Assembly: GCA_032622095.1 (NCBI GenBank)
Contig: CP136065.1
Span: 211,586,151-211,650,150, forward strand
Reading direction: 5' to 3'
From: Siphonodentalium dalli
Taxonomy: Eukaryota; Mollusca; Scaphopoda; Gadilida; Siphonodentaliidae
Length of the DNA stretch: 64,000 nucleotides
The notes beneath the pieces are model-generated. The model was given only the letters and a program-made list of their open reading frames with translations, did not search any database and was not told the DNA's origin. Shown in pieces: positions 46,452 to 57,950 of this stretch (within the stretch, counting starts at the first letter, position 1; each line of letters opens with the position of its first letter). Position numbers and translations under genes: made by a program.

Positions 46452-47167
46452 TTAAAGGGACTCGATCAGGGCACTCACGACGGGTAAATGTGCAAACAAA
46501 TATACAAGTCTATAAAAATATCACCACTAAGAACATGTTCTTATATTCATTATTGATACTTCTCAATAACCCAGTTTCGCACGTTGAAACCATTGTTATG
46601 TAAACAAAACTGTTACAGTGATTTGTAAACAAACATCGCTAAATGTGTAATAAGTTAAAATATTTTAACCAGAATATGGTTTTCAGAATATTTTTCAAAG
46701 CTTTGACCTATTTCTATATTTACCGTCAGTTTTTATTATATTTATGGTATCTTATTGGACATTTATTGGTACAGTAATGCCCAAAGTAATTGACCACTTA
46801 ACCACAGCAGAATTATGGGTAACTTTTCAGGATTTAGTCGGAAATATGGCTTGTTGCCATTCATCGGAAAGCTCTCAGGGAGAGCTTTCCGATGAATGTC
46901 AACAAGCCATATTTCCGATTAAATCCTGAAAAATTACCCATAATTCTGCTGTGGTTAAGTGGTTAATTACTTTGAGCATTACTGTACTTTCTGTAACAGC
47001 AATTACATAACAATGGTTTTGCATGCTCAATTTCAGTATTGAAGAATTATTAATAAAGAAAATATGAACAGTCAGTTGATTTTTTCATGTATTTGTTGAT
47101 GATAGTTGTACAAACATTATTAATTTTTTTTCACATTTACCCACAGTGAGTGTCTTGAGTCCTTTAA
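46452..47167. mobile_element. TTAA-flanked element, agggactc / gggtaaatgtg ends
   Basis: The ends, ttaaagggactc ... cactcac ... gggtaaatgtg, recur in reverse at the right (cacatttaccca ... ctcttgagtcctttaac-like). It carries a nested TA-MITE at 46770-46986. Confidence 0.65.
46770..46986. mobile_element. TA-flanked mariner-like MITE
   Basis: A 217 bp near-perfect foldback, TA plus cagtaatgcccaaagtaa, with the inner phrase ggatttagtcggaaatatgg and its complement around gctctcagggagagc. Confidence 0.85.
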
Positions 47168-48361
47168 CAGTTTTGCCTCTTGGTTAATAATTTAATCCCC
47201 ATGAATATGCATATTCAGACTCATACTCAATGTTTCTCATGAAATAAAATCTTTTGATTCAAAGGCTTACTGTGTTGATAATACATGTCTTTCAGATAAA
47301 AGTTGGGGTGTTCCAATTCAAATTTATTAATCTCAATTCAAATTTGTTTCAAGATAGAAATATATCTGCAGCCTACTTAATTGTGTTACTTTTCTAACCA
47401 TAATTGAAATTGTTATATATAGGGACAAAATTATACTTCACTGGTAGTCCCAAGTTTCCATCAGCTAAATAACTAGTTATTATCGGATGGAATTGTGCGG
47501 TTTTAAAACAGAACTATAACATCTGATATATACTGGGTAACAAGCTCTTTTAAGTCGAAGAAAAGTTTGACTCCCTAACTGAACCTTCAACTCAGCAAAA
47601 TTACAAATCTGCAATAAGAACTTTGGTAATTGAAAGATACATGTATAATATAACATTATGTGTTCCATGATTTAGAGAAGACATATGATGTAAATTTAAG
47701 CTTAACAAATATATATATACAGTGCAGTAGACACATTAATTCCCAGTACATGCATGTACATACTTTAAAGCTGGGTTTCCTTACTACACCCATTGATTGA
47801 TATCAAACGTGATCTGAAATAATTTCTGAATTATTGGTTTTGCTAGGCACAAAAAGATCATCTATTAGTTGAAATGAATGAAAATAGCTTCAAAAACTAA
47901 ATAAAATGATCTATTAGTTGATTTCTTGAAAACCAGAACATTATGTTACTTGAACGTTGCTCCAATTGTATCCTTTTCCCCCGAAAATAAACTAATTCTT
48001 TCACTAACTAATTTTTTCATCAAAGGATCCAATACCTCCTAATACACTTGCTCATATGTTCATATCTGGTGGCTCTTTGGTTCATTTCAACTCGAAACAT
48101 ATAATTTTTCAGAAATGTCTCTAACAGCCTTGCCTGCATACCTCAGGATTAATTTCAAGTTTGATATCAAGCATTGTCATCATTTGTACAGTTTACAAGA
48201 TTATTAATCCAATGATTATCGATACTCATGGATGATAAGTTCACATAGGGAGTTTTCATGCCATTTGTTGAACTTATTATATGAACATTCCCTCCAAACA
48301 ACTGAATAGGATCATATGTCTTCTGCACTTGTATTATTAAAACACCCATCCAAATAAATAA
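47168..48361. other. Unassigned AT-rich spacer
   Basis: No gene or repeat family is supported. The phrase ttgttgaacttattatatgaac at 48265 resembles the palindrome at 63120-63180. Confidence 0.4.
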
Positions 48362-48604
48362 TAGACCTTTCCATGACTGGACCTGAAATTTTGTGAAAAC
48401 CCTGTGCCAATGCATTCTCTTATATATATGAGTCTCCCATACTGAGCCTCGCATATATAAGAGAATACATTGGCCTAACAGTATTTACCTTGACCTTGTA
48501 AGCCAGTGCATTCTCTTGTATATGCGAGGCTCCCTATGGGAATGCACCACTGGCACAGGATTTTTAATGCAGCACTAGTGCAGCTCCCATCATGAAATGG
48601 TTAA
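48362..48604. mobile_element. Hairpin MITE abutting the long exon
   Basis: The left end ccatgactgg is worn; the right end ctcccatcatgaaatgg plus TTAA is intact. Two hairpin modules are at 48405-48475 and 48505-48555. The first ATG of the following open frame (48597) lies inside this terminal repeat. Confidence 0.8.
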
Positions 48605-48665
48605 ACAACATGGTACTGAGTCGATCTTTGCATTCATATTCATTAAATGTTTACTATTTTTTCAG

Positions 48666-49865
48666 AAGTCATTCAAATCGAAAGCGGAAACTATAAAGAA
48701 TGACCTTTCATCAATCAAGTCCAGACTGCAAAGAGTCGTCCATAGTTATAGTGCTAAACTCAACAAATCAAAGCGCCATCCAGAAGAGGAAAAAAAACCT
48801 GTCATCATCCACCCAACGGAACTCGCATGCAATAACTTCCACGACCTCACGGCTAACTCATCCAGATATTCACACACCAGAGGATCCCCAAGCATGGTCA
48901 GATCGCGATGGACTGGAAATTTCACCCACATTATAAGAGAACTGGATGACGGCGACCGAAAAGCACTGGAGCCTTACATGCCGAAAGAGAAGACTCCTAC
49001 AAAGCAATGGAGTGGTCCGAGTCTGAAACTAGGCGCCTACCTTCTTTCAAAGTGTTCACTCAAAGGAAAAAAGAGGAAACAATTGGAGCCATTGCTTTCA
49101 TCGACGTTGATTGATGAAGGGCGGAGGTTTGATTCGGTGAAGAAGCCATGTATTCCTATAGAGATCGAGAGGTTTCCGTTTAAACATTTGGAGCTGGACC
49201 AGACTAAGGATGAGAGTTGCATTTCGGATATTGAGAGATGTTCTGTTGATGCTTCTAGGGTTATGGACTGTGACGGAATGTTATCATTTGAGAATGGGAG
49301 AGGAGACTCTGTGTACGAGTCGAGTGCTCAGTGTATGTGTCAGAAAAGAAAAAAGCTTATTGGTAGGAGAAGAAATCTTTCACTGAATATGAGTTCTGGA
49401 CGAAACAGAAGGAAATATAGAAAAAAATGTTCTTCTGACTGGGCAGAAAATGAAAGTGAAGGTGTACCAGTAAAAGAGACTGACACACTGAATGAGGCCA
49501 GGATAGAAACTGAAGATGACCTTCTGTGGGTGCCTACGAGGGGAGATAATCCTGTTACAACAGAGGAACCTCCATCAAAAAAGCGTACAATCCACAAACA
49601 TTCCAAGTCGCTTACTCGTCAGAGAAAATCAGAAGGGGATGTGAAGAAGAAGCAGAACAGATCGGGATTCTCAGAACGAGTTTTCCGAGGGAGAGCTGAT
49701 ACCGACGTGAGAGACAATTCAGAGCGAGTTTTCCGAGGGAGAGCTGATACTGACGTGAGAGACAATTCAGGCAAGGATGAGAAATCAATCGCGAGGAAGT
49801 TGAAGAAGTTCAAGCAATCATATGAGAGTGACAGTAAAACAATTAAGACATTAGCTTTACTGTGA
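48666..49865 (+). CDS. Long basic coding exon, probably a gene's last exon; product unknown
   Basis: tttactattttttcag at 48650-48665 is an excellent splice acceptor. The open frame continues to the stop at 49863-49865, giving 399 residues from Lys (aag) in phase 0. The frame also runs back to an ATG at 48597, but that part is MITE and polypyrimidine tract (a run of Phe, Ile and Leu) and is unlikely to be protein. The protein begins with a Lys-rich helical segment (KSFKSKAETIKNDL), has several basic clusters (KGKKRKQ, KRKKLIGRRR, RNRRKYRKK), and is low in hydrophobic stretches, so a nuclear or nucleic-acid-binding role is possible. Near the end a 16-residue segment (SERVFRGRADTDVRDN) is repeated twice. 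No known domain is recognised. Confidence 0.7.
   Translation, partial: KSFKSKAETIKNDLSSIKSRLQRVVHSYSAKLNKSKRHPEEEKKPVIIHPTELACNNFHDLTANSSRYSHTRGSPSMVRSRWTGNFTHIIRELDDGDRKALEPYMPKEKTPTKQWSGPSLKLGAYLLSKCSLKGKKRKQLEPLLSSTLIDEGRRFDSVKKPCIPIEIERFPFKHLELDQTKDESCISDIERCSVDASRVMDCDGMLSFENGRGDSVYESSAQCMCQKRKKLIGRRRNLSLNMSSGRNRRKYRKKCSSDWAENESEGVPVKETDTLNEARIETEDDLLWVPTRGDNPVTTEEPPSKKRTIHKHSKSLTRQRKSEGDVKKKQNRSGFSERVFRGRADTDVRDNSERVFRGRADTDVRDNSGKDEKSIARKLKKFKQSYESDSKTIKTLALL
49671..49766 (+). repeat. 48 bp in-frame tandem duplication in the exon
   Basis: Two adjacent 48 bp units encode the same 16 residues. They differ by synonymous or near-synonymous bases (for example acc/act for Thr). Confidence 0.85.
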
Positions 49866-49915
49866 AATCTTATAACACATGCTCAGTATTGAGGTTTCAT
49901 AAACTTACATTACAT

Positions 49916-50152
49916 TTAACCCTTTCATGACTGGAGCTTCCTGATTTTTTGCGAAAACCCTGTGCCAATGCAATCGCTTATATATGCGAGTATATATAAG
50001 AGAATGCATTGGCCTAACAATATGTCTCTTGACCATGTAAGCTAGTGCATTTTCTTAAATATGCGAGGCTCCCTATGGGAGAGTCGCATATATAAGAGAA
50101 TGCACTGGCACATAATATTTAATGCTACACGCACCCGTCATGAAAGGGTTAA
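49916..50152. mobile_element. TTAA-flanked hairpin MITE
   Basis: TTAA plus ccctttcatgactggagc, and the complement at cccgtcatgaaaggg plus TTAA. Two hairpin modules. It lies just after the stop of the long exon, so it may be in the 3' UTR. Confidence 0.85.
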
Positions 50153-50319
50153 CAATATAATAGAGTCCCTGGATGCTGATAGGCATCCAAGAGACAAACA
50201 CAACTAATTTACAGATTTTATAAAAGTGTTATGTTCCTCGATTTGTCAGATCATATCCTGAATGTTATGATCCACGAAACCTGGCATACCGGGGTATTCT
50301 TAACTGTTGACTGTAAACA

Positions 50320-50696
50320 TGCCTTGAAATAGTGTCTGTCATTTGCAGAATGAGGTCCCCAGATGGTGAATTTAGTGACCCTACCACCATGCACAGCGGG
50401 CTAGCATCATTAAATTCACCCTCTGGGGACCTCATTCTGTTTATGCCTCATCTTCTGGGAATTATCTCGTCTCAAATTAACATTGTTTTTAGTTACTTTT
50501 TCACTTTTGTTCAGTTTCTATAAATTTACAGAAGATAAAATGCATAATCAAGGTGACTAATGGGTGAACATCACCAACTTCAACTGGGGAACTTCAATCT
50601 GATCATTTGTCTCCCATAGCAGTTGAGGCCTAAAGCCTAAATTCACCCTCTGGGGACCTCATCCTGCAAATGACAGACACACTATTTCAAGACTTG
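50320..50696. mobile_element. Foldback element, ccttgaaatagtgtctgtc ends
   Basis: The ends ccttgaaatagtg ... gtcatttgcagaatgaggtc and the complement. An inner palindrome of ggtgaatttagtga and tcattaaattcacc follows. Copies lie at 57951-58383 and 61162-61415. Confidence 0.8.
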
Positions 50697-51160
50697 TAAA
50701 CACATGCTCATTCTATCAGCTTTTCTGTGAATCCTATCAGAGATGATCAGACATTGTTTATATGACCATGCATTACTTACATGTACATGAAATTAATCCT
50801 TTCACCCTGTTACAATCATTATTATACACCAGGCCAGGGATTAATCTGGGAGATTCTCAGGTTATTTCATACAGAAATAGTCACTTCTCCCTCATTTTTG
50901 CTGAGAAAAAGTGGCTAAACGGTCCTGAACCAGTCAGCCTGTGCCCAACCATAATAGTATCAGTATAAAATGATTTAAAAATACTGATGAAGGCTGGTGT
51001 TGATTGGACAGCCATTTTGGATGACTTCTCCATATAATATTCCAGATCTCTCTTACGAAAAGCAAGAAGTCATCTCCACTAATTTGAGACCTCTATGCTG
51101 GTTGTTTATATTTATCCCTGATGGAAAATTTTCCAAATATTTGTGAAATTAAGAGTTCTG
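50697..51160. other. Unassigned spacer
   Basis: Nothing recognised. Confidence 0.4.
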
Positions 51161-51559
51161 TTAACCCTTTACCCAACAGAAGGGCCCTGTGCCAATGCAT
51201 TCTCTTGTATATGCGAGTCGACCATAGGTCGCCTCGCATATATAAGAGAATGCATTGGCTTAACACATTAAAAATTATAAAATTGTTAAAGAATGTAATA
51301 AAAAATGTTAAAAAGTGTTAAAAAAGATTTTTTTTAGGCCAATGCATTCTCTTATATATGCGAGGCGACCTATGGTCGACTCGCATATATAAGAGAATGC
51401 ATTGGCACAGGGCATAACTATAACCATCACAATGTGGTCAATGAGCCGGTTCCAATGATATCCATATGTGTATGGTTTTATTGAGACAGACCGAAGATAT
51501 TTTAGGCTGTTGAAGCTTTATTTGGCCGGTTTTGGCCGGTTTGTTGGGTAAAGGGTTAA
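51161..51559. mobile_element. TTAA-flanked double-hairpin MITE, inverted copy
   Basis: Same family as 41139-41536 but in opposite orientation (starts ccctttacccaacagaagg, ends ggccggtttgttgggtaaag). Confidence 0.9.
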
Positions 51560-51722
51560 ACTGATAGCCCGTTTGTTGAAAATTTCCTTTGGGCACAAAC
51601 ATTGCATGGATATGTCGGATATAAATGGAACAACCAAAATATTCCACAGTTTTTTATCTGTACTGTCATGTTTTGTACATTTTATTTAGATGAAAAAAAA
51701 AACCCAATAATATACTGAACAT

Positions 51723-52122
51723 TTAACCCTTTACCCAACAAACCGGCCAAAACCGGCCAAATAAAGCTTCAACAGCCTAAAATATCTTCGGTCTGTCTCA
51801 ATAGAACCATACAAATATGGATATCATTGGAACCGGCTCCTTGACCACATTGTGATAGTTACAGTTATACCCTGTGCCAATGCATTCTCTTATATATGCG
51901 AGTCGACCATAGGTCGCCTCGCATATATAAGAGAATGCATTGGCCTAAAAAAAATCTTTTTTTAACACTTTTTACCATTTTTTCTTACATTCTTTAACAA
52001 TTTTATTATTTTTAATGTGTTAAGCCAATGCATTCTCTTATATATGCGAGGCGACCTATGGTCGACTCGCATATATAAGAGAATGCATTGGCACAGGGCC
52101 GTTCTGTTGGGTAAAGGGTTAA
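51723..52122. mobile_element. TTAA-flanked double-hairpin MITE
   Basis: Same orientation as 41139-41536 and almost identical to it, only 163 bp from the inverted copy at 51161-51559. Confidence 0.9.
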
Positions 52123-52369
52123 TTGATAGAATATCCTACGTTGTCAATTACAATGTTCACTCTAATTTGTTATATTTATAGAATATTTTTATTAAAAATG
52201 TATCAACCTATTTTAATGATATCATATTGCTATATTCCCACAAATTTGGATTGTTCTCCAAAATGATTATCCGAGAGTACTAGTACATGGGATAGTTATA
52301 ATGGAGTTTGCCATGTTCCCTGATCTAAGATAAGAGTTTCTTCCCCCTGAGTGTGTTGTATTGGTAGGT

Positions 52370-52810
52370 TTAAAGGTACTCAATCCTATTCGATGGTCCC
52401 CATATCATCAGATTCCAACAACAGCAACATTTTTTTTAAATGCTGCTTCAGTTATCAGAATCAATTAATTGCCCAAAAATAATGTTAACCACAGACAAGT
52501 ATAGTATAAAATTGCCCCAAACCTGTTATTTATCAACATTTGGTCAAAGAAATTTTGTCGGTTTGTCAAATATCTGACACAAAAAAGCCACTTGATTTTA
52601 GAGTTATTCATCTTCATCCGCAATTTGGTCAGAGAAATTCCTCTCGTCGACTGTTTACTGGGCCACCTAAAAATTTAAACAATAGATTTCAAACATCGAT
52701 ATCTGATAACTCTTTGATGGGTGGGTTCCTCGACTCAATCAAATATTTTTTACCCCAAAAGCCAAGGAAATTGTACTTTGCGAGGATTAATTCGGATTGA
52801 GTACCTTTAA
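52370..52810. mobile_element. TTAA-flanked element, aggtactcaatcc ends
   Basis: A 441 bp element with ttaaaggtactcaatcc and its complement at both ends. A related copy in reverse lies at about 56375-56827. An 86-codon frame (52540-52800) is not conserved in that copy. Confidence 0.75.
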
Positions 52811-53099
52811 ATGTAGTGGTAAGCACAACATGTTGAGTGGATCGAATAGTTATTATATGTTACCTGTATACAAAGATAAAATGCAAGATCACATTAATAG
52901 TCACAAGCAGGAGATACTCATAGATTAGCATCCTGAACAAGCACATATAGTATAAGGCATGATATGAAAATTGGTATCTTGATTTGGACAACATGTTCTT
53001 TTGTTCTATATGTGGCCCTTAATGGCTAAGACCTTATGCTTGTGTAGTCTTACCAAGAAGTTTATGAACCAAACATTCGAGCATATAACAACAGATAAT

Positions 53100-54002
53100 T
53101 ACAGTAATGCCCTAAATAATCAACTCCTTAACCACAGCAGAATTATGGGTAACTTTTTATCCCCGCCAAATTTAAAATTTGCGGGGGATATAGTAATGGG
53201 TTCCGTCCGTCCGTCGCACAGTCTGTCCCAAATTTGTAAGAGTCATAACTTGAACAAATGTAAACGTATTTCAAAGATTTGGGGTATATGAGTTCACCTG
53301 ACCATTACCTAGAATGAGTTCGCAAGCCAGGTCTGGCCAGATATTTTTACCGGAGTTATTGGACTTTGTTTATTATTTTTGTAGATTTTTTCCAATTAGC
53401 AAATAGACGACGTCACAGGGCTCATTTCCACAAATCTCATCGGATTTCAAAGATATTTGGTATATGAGTTCACCTGACCATTACCTAGAATGAGTTCGCA
53501 AGCCAGGTCCGGCCGGATATTTTTACTGGAGTTATTGGACTTTGTTTATTATTTTTGTCGAATTTACCAAATAGCAAATAGACGACGTCACAGGGCTCAT
53601 TTCCACAAATCTCAACGGATTTCAAAGATATTTGGTATATGAGTTCACTTGACCAGTATCTAGAACGAGTTCGCAAACCAGGTCCGGCCGGATATTTTCA
53701 GCAGAGTTATTGGACTTTGTTTATTGGTATATTCATTCCCACGACCAGTACCTAAAATGAGTTCGCAAGCCAGGTTTTTTGACAAAATCCCACCTCTTGT
53801 TTAGCACATACTGAGAATGCAAACATTATTGAGAATGCACTTCCCCAACTGCACATTTCGGCGGGGGATACCGCCGTCTGCGACTGCTTGTCAGGATTTA
53901 GTCGGAAATATGGCTTGTTGCCATTCATCAGAAAGCTCTCAGTGAAAAATTACCCATAATTCTGCTGTGGTTAAGGAGCCGATTATTTAGGGCATTACTG
54001 TA
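53100..54002. mobile_element. TA-flanked MITE split by a nested element
   Basis: TA plus cagtaatgccctaaataatc at the left and the complement at the right. The interior is interrupted at 53157/53892. Once the insert is removed, the MITE matches the 46770 copy. Confidence 0.85.
53158..53891. mobile_element. Second Helitron-like element with ~175 bp core units
   Basis: Inserted in the TA-MITE with no target duplication (ttttcagg in intact copies). One end is a hairpin (tccccgccaaattt / aaatttgcggggga). The other has ggcgggggataccgcc followed by gtctgcgactgcttgt. The tccccgcc motif is terminal at one end and about 24 bases inside at the other, an asymmetric inverted repeat. Core units start at 53271, 53446 and 53621 (gagttcacctgaccattacc). 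Resembles pearl/HINE elements. Confidence 0.6.
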
Positions 54003-55656
54003 GGTGTGAGTTATGCAGACTCTCAAATTATTGTTGGTTGATTGCTTAATAATACAATGCAAGCATGACTGTCTTAACAACTACATGAACTTGTTGTAAT
54101 TACATTCTTCTGGGGAAATGGGGTGGGGTGTGAGGATAAAATCTAACTAATTTGTAATGAAACTTGCAGACGAGACAGTTCAACAAGCAATTTTGATAAA
54201 TGGAGTATAATCTGGCGTTCCAACAATGTTCCTTTAATAATATTAAAATGTTCAAAACTTGGACCATGAATCAGTTATACAGAATAAATTGCATCTTTCC
54301 ATTACCAGCTCTGTACTCCCTTAATTTACCTCATCACGTTCTTGGCACGACGAAACAGTGTCCCCTCAAAAGTTAAATTTGAGCAAAACATACCTTATTT
54401 CTTGATGTCACCTAGTTTTAAGAAATACTCGGAAAACAAATTTTCTAAAGATACCTCATCAAGTTGGCTGAGGTAATATCCTGGGTTAACATTTCCAAAT
54501 TCAGAGTTCATTTTGGATATATGGCTTGGCGAATGTTGTGAGTTAGGAATAAAAGAATGGCATATAATTGTGAATCATATAATCATGAATTGTCTAAATT
54601 GGATTGTTCATCTCACTGGTGCCTTCAGAAGTAAGAAGGGTGACGTTAGTCTCGATTTGGGAGTTATTAAATCTACTCACTCATGCTGCGCGCTCGTGAA
54701 TATAGAGTTAATAATTTCCAATCAAGACTAACACACCCTTCTTAATTCTGAAGACACTCGTTGATACATCAATACTACATAATCAGTGTTAATCCAACAA
54801 TAACACTAACTATTAAATTGTCTGAGACACATTCACTGATTCTCTTGTAAAACATGACTTTTTCTCAGTTATTACAGCGATCACATTGACTCGATCAGGT
54901 GTAGGCTTATAACTCCATCTCTTACTTTTTACTTTGACCTGACCTGTTTATAGTGACATTGTATTGATGTCCTGGGTCCCTTTAACAAAATTCCTGTGCT
55001 CAACTTTCACATCTTCAGAAAAGGTGGCTTTTTAGAGTAAAAAAATTAATACATGTAATTCCATAAACTTCAGATTCCAACTTGAACTTCATATATTGTT
55101 AACAAACCTAGTTTTATTTGTTTTAAAGCAATCAGACAATAACTAGAACAAGAAAATTTTATTCTAATAACTAACAACTTATCATCTGGATAATGATAAT
55201 CATAAAAGTAGGTTAATAGATTCAAAAGGGTGGGTTAGGGATGTCTATGGGTTCTAGCTTTTGGTGGTTTCATTTTCCCATGTATCTCAACCCATGGCCA
55301 GCAATCCAGAGACCTCTACATCAAAGTATGGTTAATAGTTTGTAATTTAAATGACTGGATATGTTAGGGATGTCTGTCTGCAGATTCTGAGATGCATTTG
55401 GTGGCTTCATTTTGCTACTTACTCTGACCCAATGGAAAGACAGACAGCCCATTGTCCCCCAAAAATGTTTGGATGACTATTATAATCAACATGTTCGTTC
55501 TTTGAACTTCTTTCATGTGTTTGTGTGACTGAGTTGTCTGGATCATAACTTTGACAATATTAACCAGAATTCCATGGGATTTGGTATATAGTTGATATTT
55601 GAGAATGCGCAGGTCATCTTCAAATTTGTTCATGGTCCGATGATTTTTTATGCAGT
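54003..55656. other. Unassigned AT-rich spacer
   Basis: Contains one imperfect foldback at 54618-54770 (ttcagaagtaagaagggtg against cacccttcttaattctgaa). No gene supported. Two similar stretches at 55200 and 55330 share gtta(g)ggatgtct. Confidence 0.45.
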
Positions 55657-55776
55657 TACAGTAATGCCCTAAATAATCGACTCCTTAACGACATCAGAAT
55701 TATGGGTAACTTTTCAGGATTTAGTCAGAAATATGGCTTGTTGCTATTCATCGGAAAGCTCTCAGTGAGCTTTGGT
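55657..55776 (+). mobile_element. Left half of a TA-flanked MITE
   Basis: TA plus cagtaatgccctaaataatc through tcatcggaaagctctcagtg; the right half is absent. Confidence 0.75.
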
Positions 55777-56076
55777 ACATAGATACATATGAGAAGACAC
55801 AGGTCACGTTTGATTTTGGTCACGGTTTGATGATTTTTAGCAGAATTATACCCCTTATTCTACTTGAAATTTGGCATGTGGTTCACTTTAGAGAACACGC
55901 AGGTCATCGTCACGTTGGAATAAAATTATTGCCAGAATTGACTTTAAAAAATCCACCTCTTTTTGGGGGACATGGGGTCAGTGACTTTTTATTTCTATAG
56001 TTCTTCAAAAATAAATATAACATGTGCGTACTGGGGCAATAAGTCATCAAACAATTGTGATAGCAGGAAGAATACT

Positions 56077-56308
56077 AGGAAGATATTCATTCATTTGAAG
56101 TGATGACCAGATAATAAGTTCAACAACTCAAACCAGGAAGATATTAATTCATTTGAAGTGATGTCCTGATAATAAGTTAATTAACTCAAACCAGGAAGAT
56201 ATTCATTCATTTGAAGTGATGACCAGATAATAAGTTCAACAACTCAAACCAGGAAGATATTAATTCATTTGAAGTGATGTCCAGATAATAAGTTCAACAA
56301 GTCATATG
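56077..56308 (+). repeat. 58 bp tandem repeat, 4 units
   Basis: aggaagatattcattcatttg starts at 56077, 56135, 56193 and 56251. Each unit includes gataataagttcaacaac, a phrase also seen at 63118. Confidence 0.85.
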
Positions 56309-56374
56309 AATATCAATACAAATAAATGAAAGAAAATCAACCAACTACTTATCAGTAGTTATGGTAATCAATCC

Positions 56375-56827
56375 AATCAGACGCTTCTAAATTACTATTT
56401 CTTTGGTTTCTGGGTGAAAAGATATTTGATCGAGTGGAGGAACCCACCCATCAAAGCTCAGAGTGATCAGATATCAATTTTTGAAGTTTGTTAATTCTCG
56501 AGATGTGTAATAATATGTGGCCCAGAAACACGTGGTCAAATGGAGGGTCTCGGACAAAATTACGGATAAAGATGGATAAATCGTAATCAAGTGGTAATAC
56601 GGTCAAATTACGTGATACTTGAGTGATAACACGGCCATATCTTGGCCATATCTTGTTGAACAAAATGTTGATAAATAACAAGTTTTGGGAAATTTGATAC
56701 CATAGTTGACAGTGGTTAGCATTATTTTGTTGCAATAAATCGATTCTGATAACTAAAGTGTATTTTGAAATGTTGTTGTTGTATCTTGATGGTATGGGGA
56801 CCATCTGATTGGAATGAGAACCTTTAA
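56375..56827 (-). mobile_element. Diverged reverse copy of the aggtactcaatcc element
   Basis: Reading on the minus strand from TTAA at 56824, it follows 52370-52800 closely (gatggtccccata, ttatcagaatc, tgatgggtgggttcctc). The far terminal repeat is lost. Confidence 0.65.
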
Positions 56828-57406
56828 GATTGTTCACAAATTATTACACAAAAATGTTTATGTCTACTGCACTAATTTCAGCAATGACAAGAAATCCTAT
56901 GCCAAATTGATACCGAAAATCCCACTATTCATTCAAGAAATTTGTGTTAAAGGAACATACTGATGTCATGGGTGATGTTGTAATGATAAGAAGGAGAAAA
57001 ATAAGTAATAGTTTTAAAAATATGATATTTATATTAACATTAATTTAACAAATAAGTTACACACATGACATATAATCAATCACAGTGATAAGACACATTC
57101 AATGTTGCTCTCAATAATGATAATAAATGGATTTATGTAGCGATTTTGACAGTAAATAAGTTTTATATCATTATAATCTCATGGTCATCAGATGCATAGT
57201 CTGAATACAGAATGCAGAACTATACAATTTTTGAGAACGCCAACATATTCTATACATCATCGGATATGCAATGGGTTTATGAACAAGTCTAATGGTTGCC
57301 ACGGGTCAGACCTAATATAATTTAAAGCCATACAAGGCTATATCGAAAAATTCAAAAATTCAAGGTCATTGAATCATCATTAGTTTTCAAGATCTTCAAT
57401 CATGTT
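56828..57406. other. Unassigned spacer
   Basis: Nothing recognised. Confidence 0.4.
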
Positions 57407-57641
57407 TATCCCTTCCATGACTGGAGCTTCGTGAAATTTTGCGAAAAAACCCTGTGCCAATACATTGTCTTACATATGTAAGAGAATGCATTGGCCTAAC
57501 AATATTTACCTCGACCTTGTAAGTCAGTGCATTCCTTTATATATGCGAGGCTCCCCATGGGAGACTGGCATATATAAGAGAATGCACTGGGACAGGATCT
57601 TTAATACTGCACCAGCGCTGTTCCTGTCATGAAAAGGTTAA
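57407..57641. mobile_element. Hairpin MITE
   Basis: ccttccatgactggagcttc, then cctgtcatgaaaagg plus TTAA. Two hairpin modules. The left TTAA has mutated. Confidence 0.75.
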
Positions 57642-57856
57642 TGTACATATGTAAGGCCATACAAGGTCTCCCATAGGGTACCTTGCATATAGAAGAGAAT
57701 ACATTGGCCTCACTAATATTTACCATGACCTTGTTAGCCAGTGCATTCTCTTGTATATATGGAGGTTCCCTATTGGATACTTTCATATATAATAGAATGC
57801 ACTGGCACAGGATATTTACGACTGCAACAGCGCAGCTCCCGTCATGAAAGAGTTAA
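57638..57856. mobile_element. Hairpin MITE remnant sharing a TTAA
   Basis: The right end ctcccgtcatgaaagag plus TTAA at 57853 and two hairpin modules are present. The left end is degenerate and adjoins the TTAA of the previous element. Confidence 0.6.
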
Positions 57857-57950
57857 TTTAAGGTCATTCAAGGTCTCCCATAAGGATTGAAGCACTTTTC
57901 AGGTCTTGAATGAGCATCTGTCAGATTCAAGGCTATTACAGGCTATCAAG

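Noticed and set aside
48597-48665. Hydrophobic N-terminus (signal anchor) of the long open frame
   Set aside because: This part is a MITE end and a splice-acceptor polypyrimidine tract.
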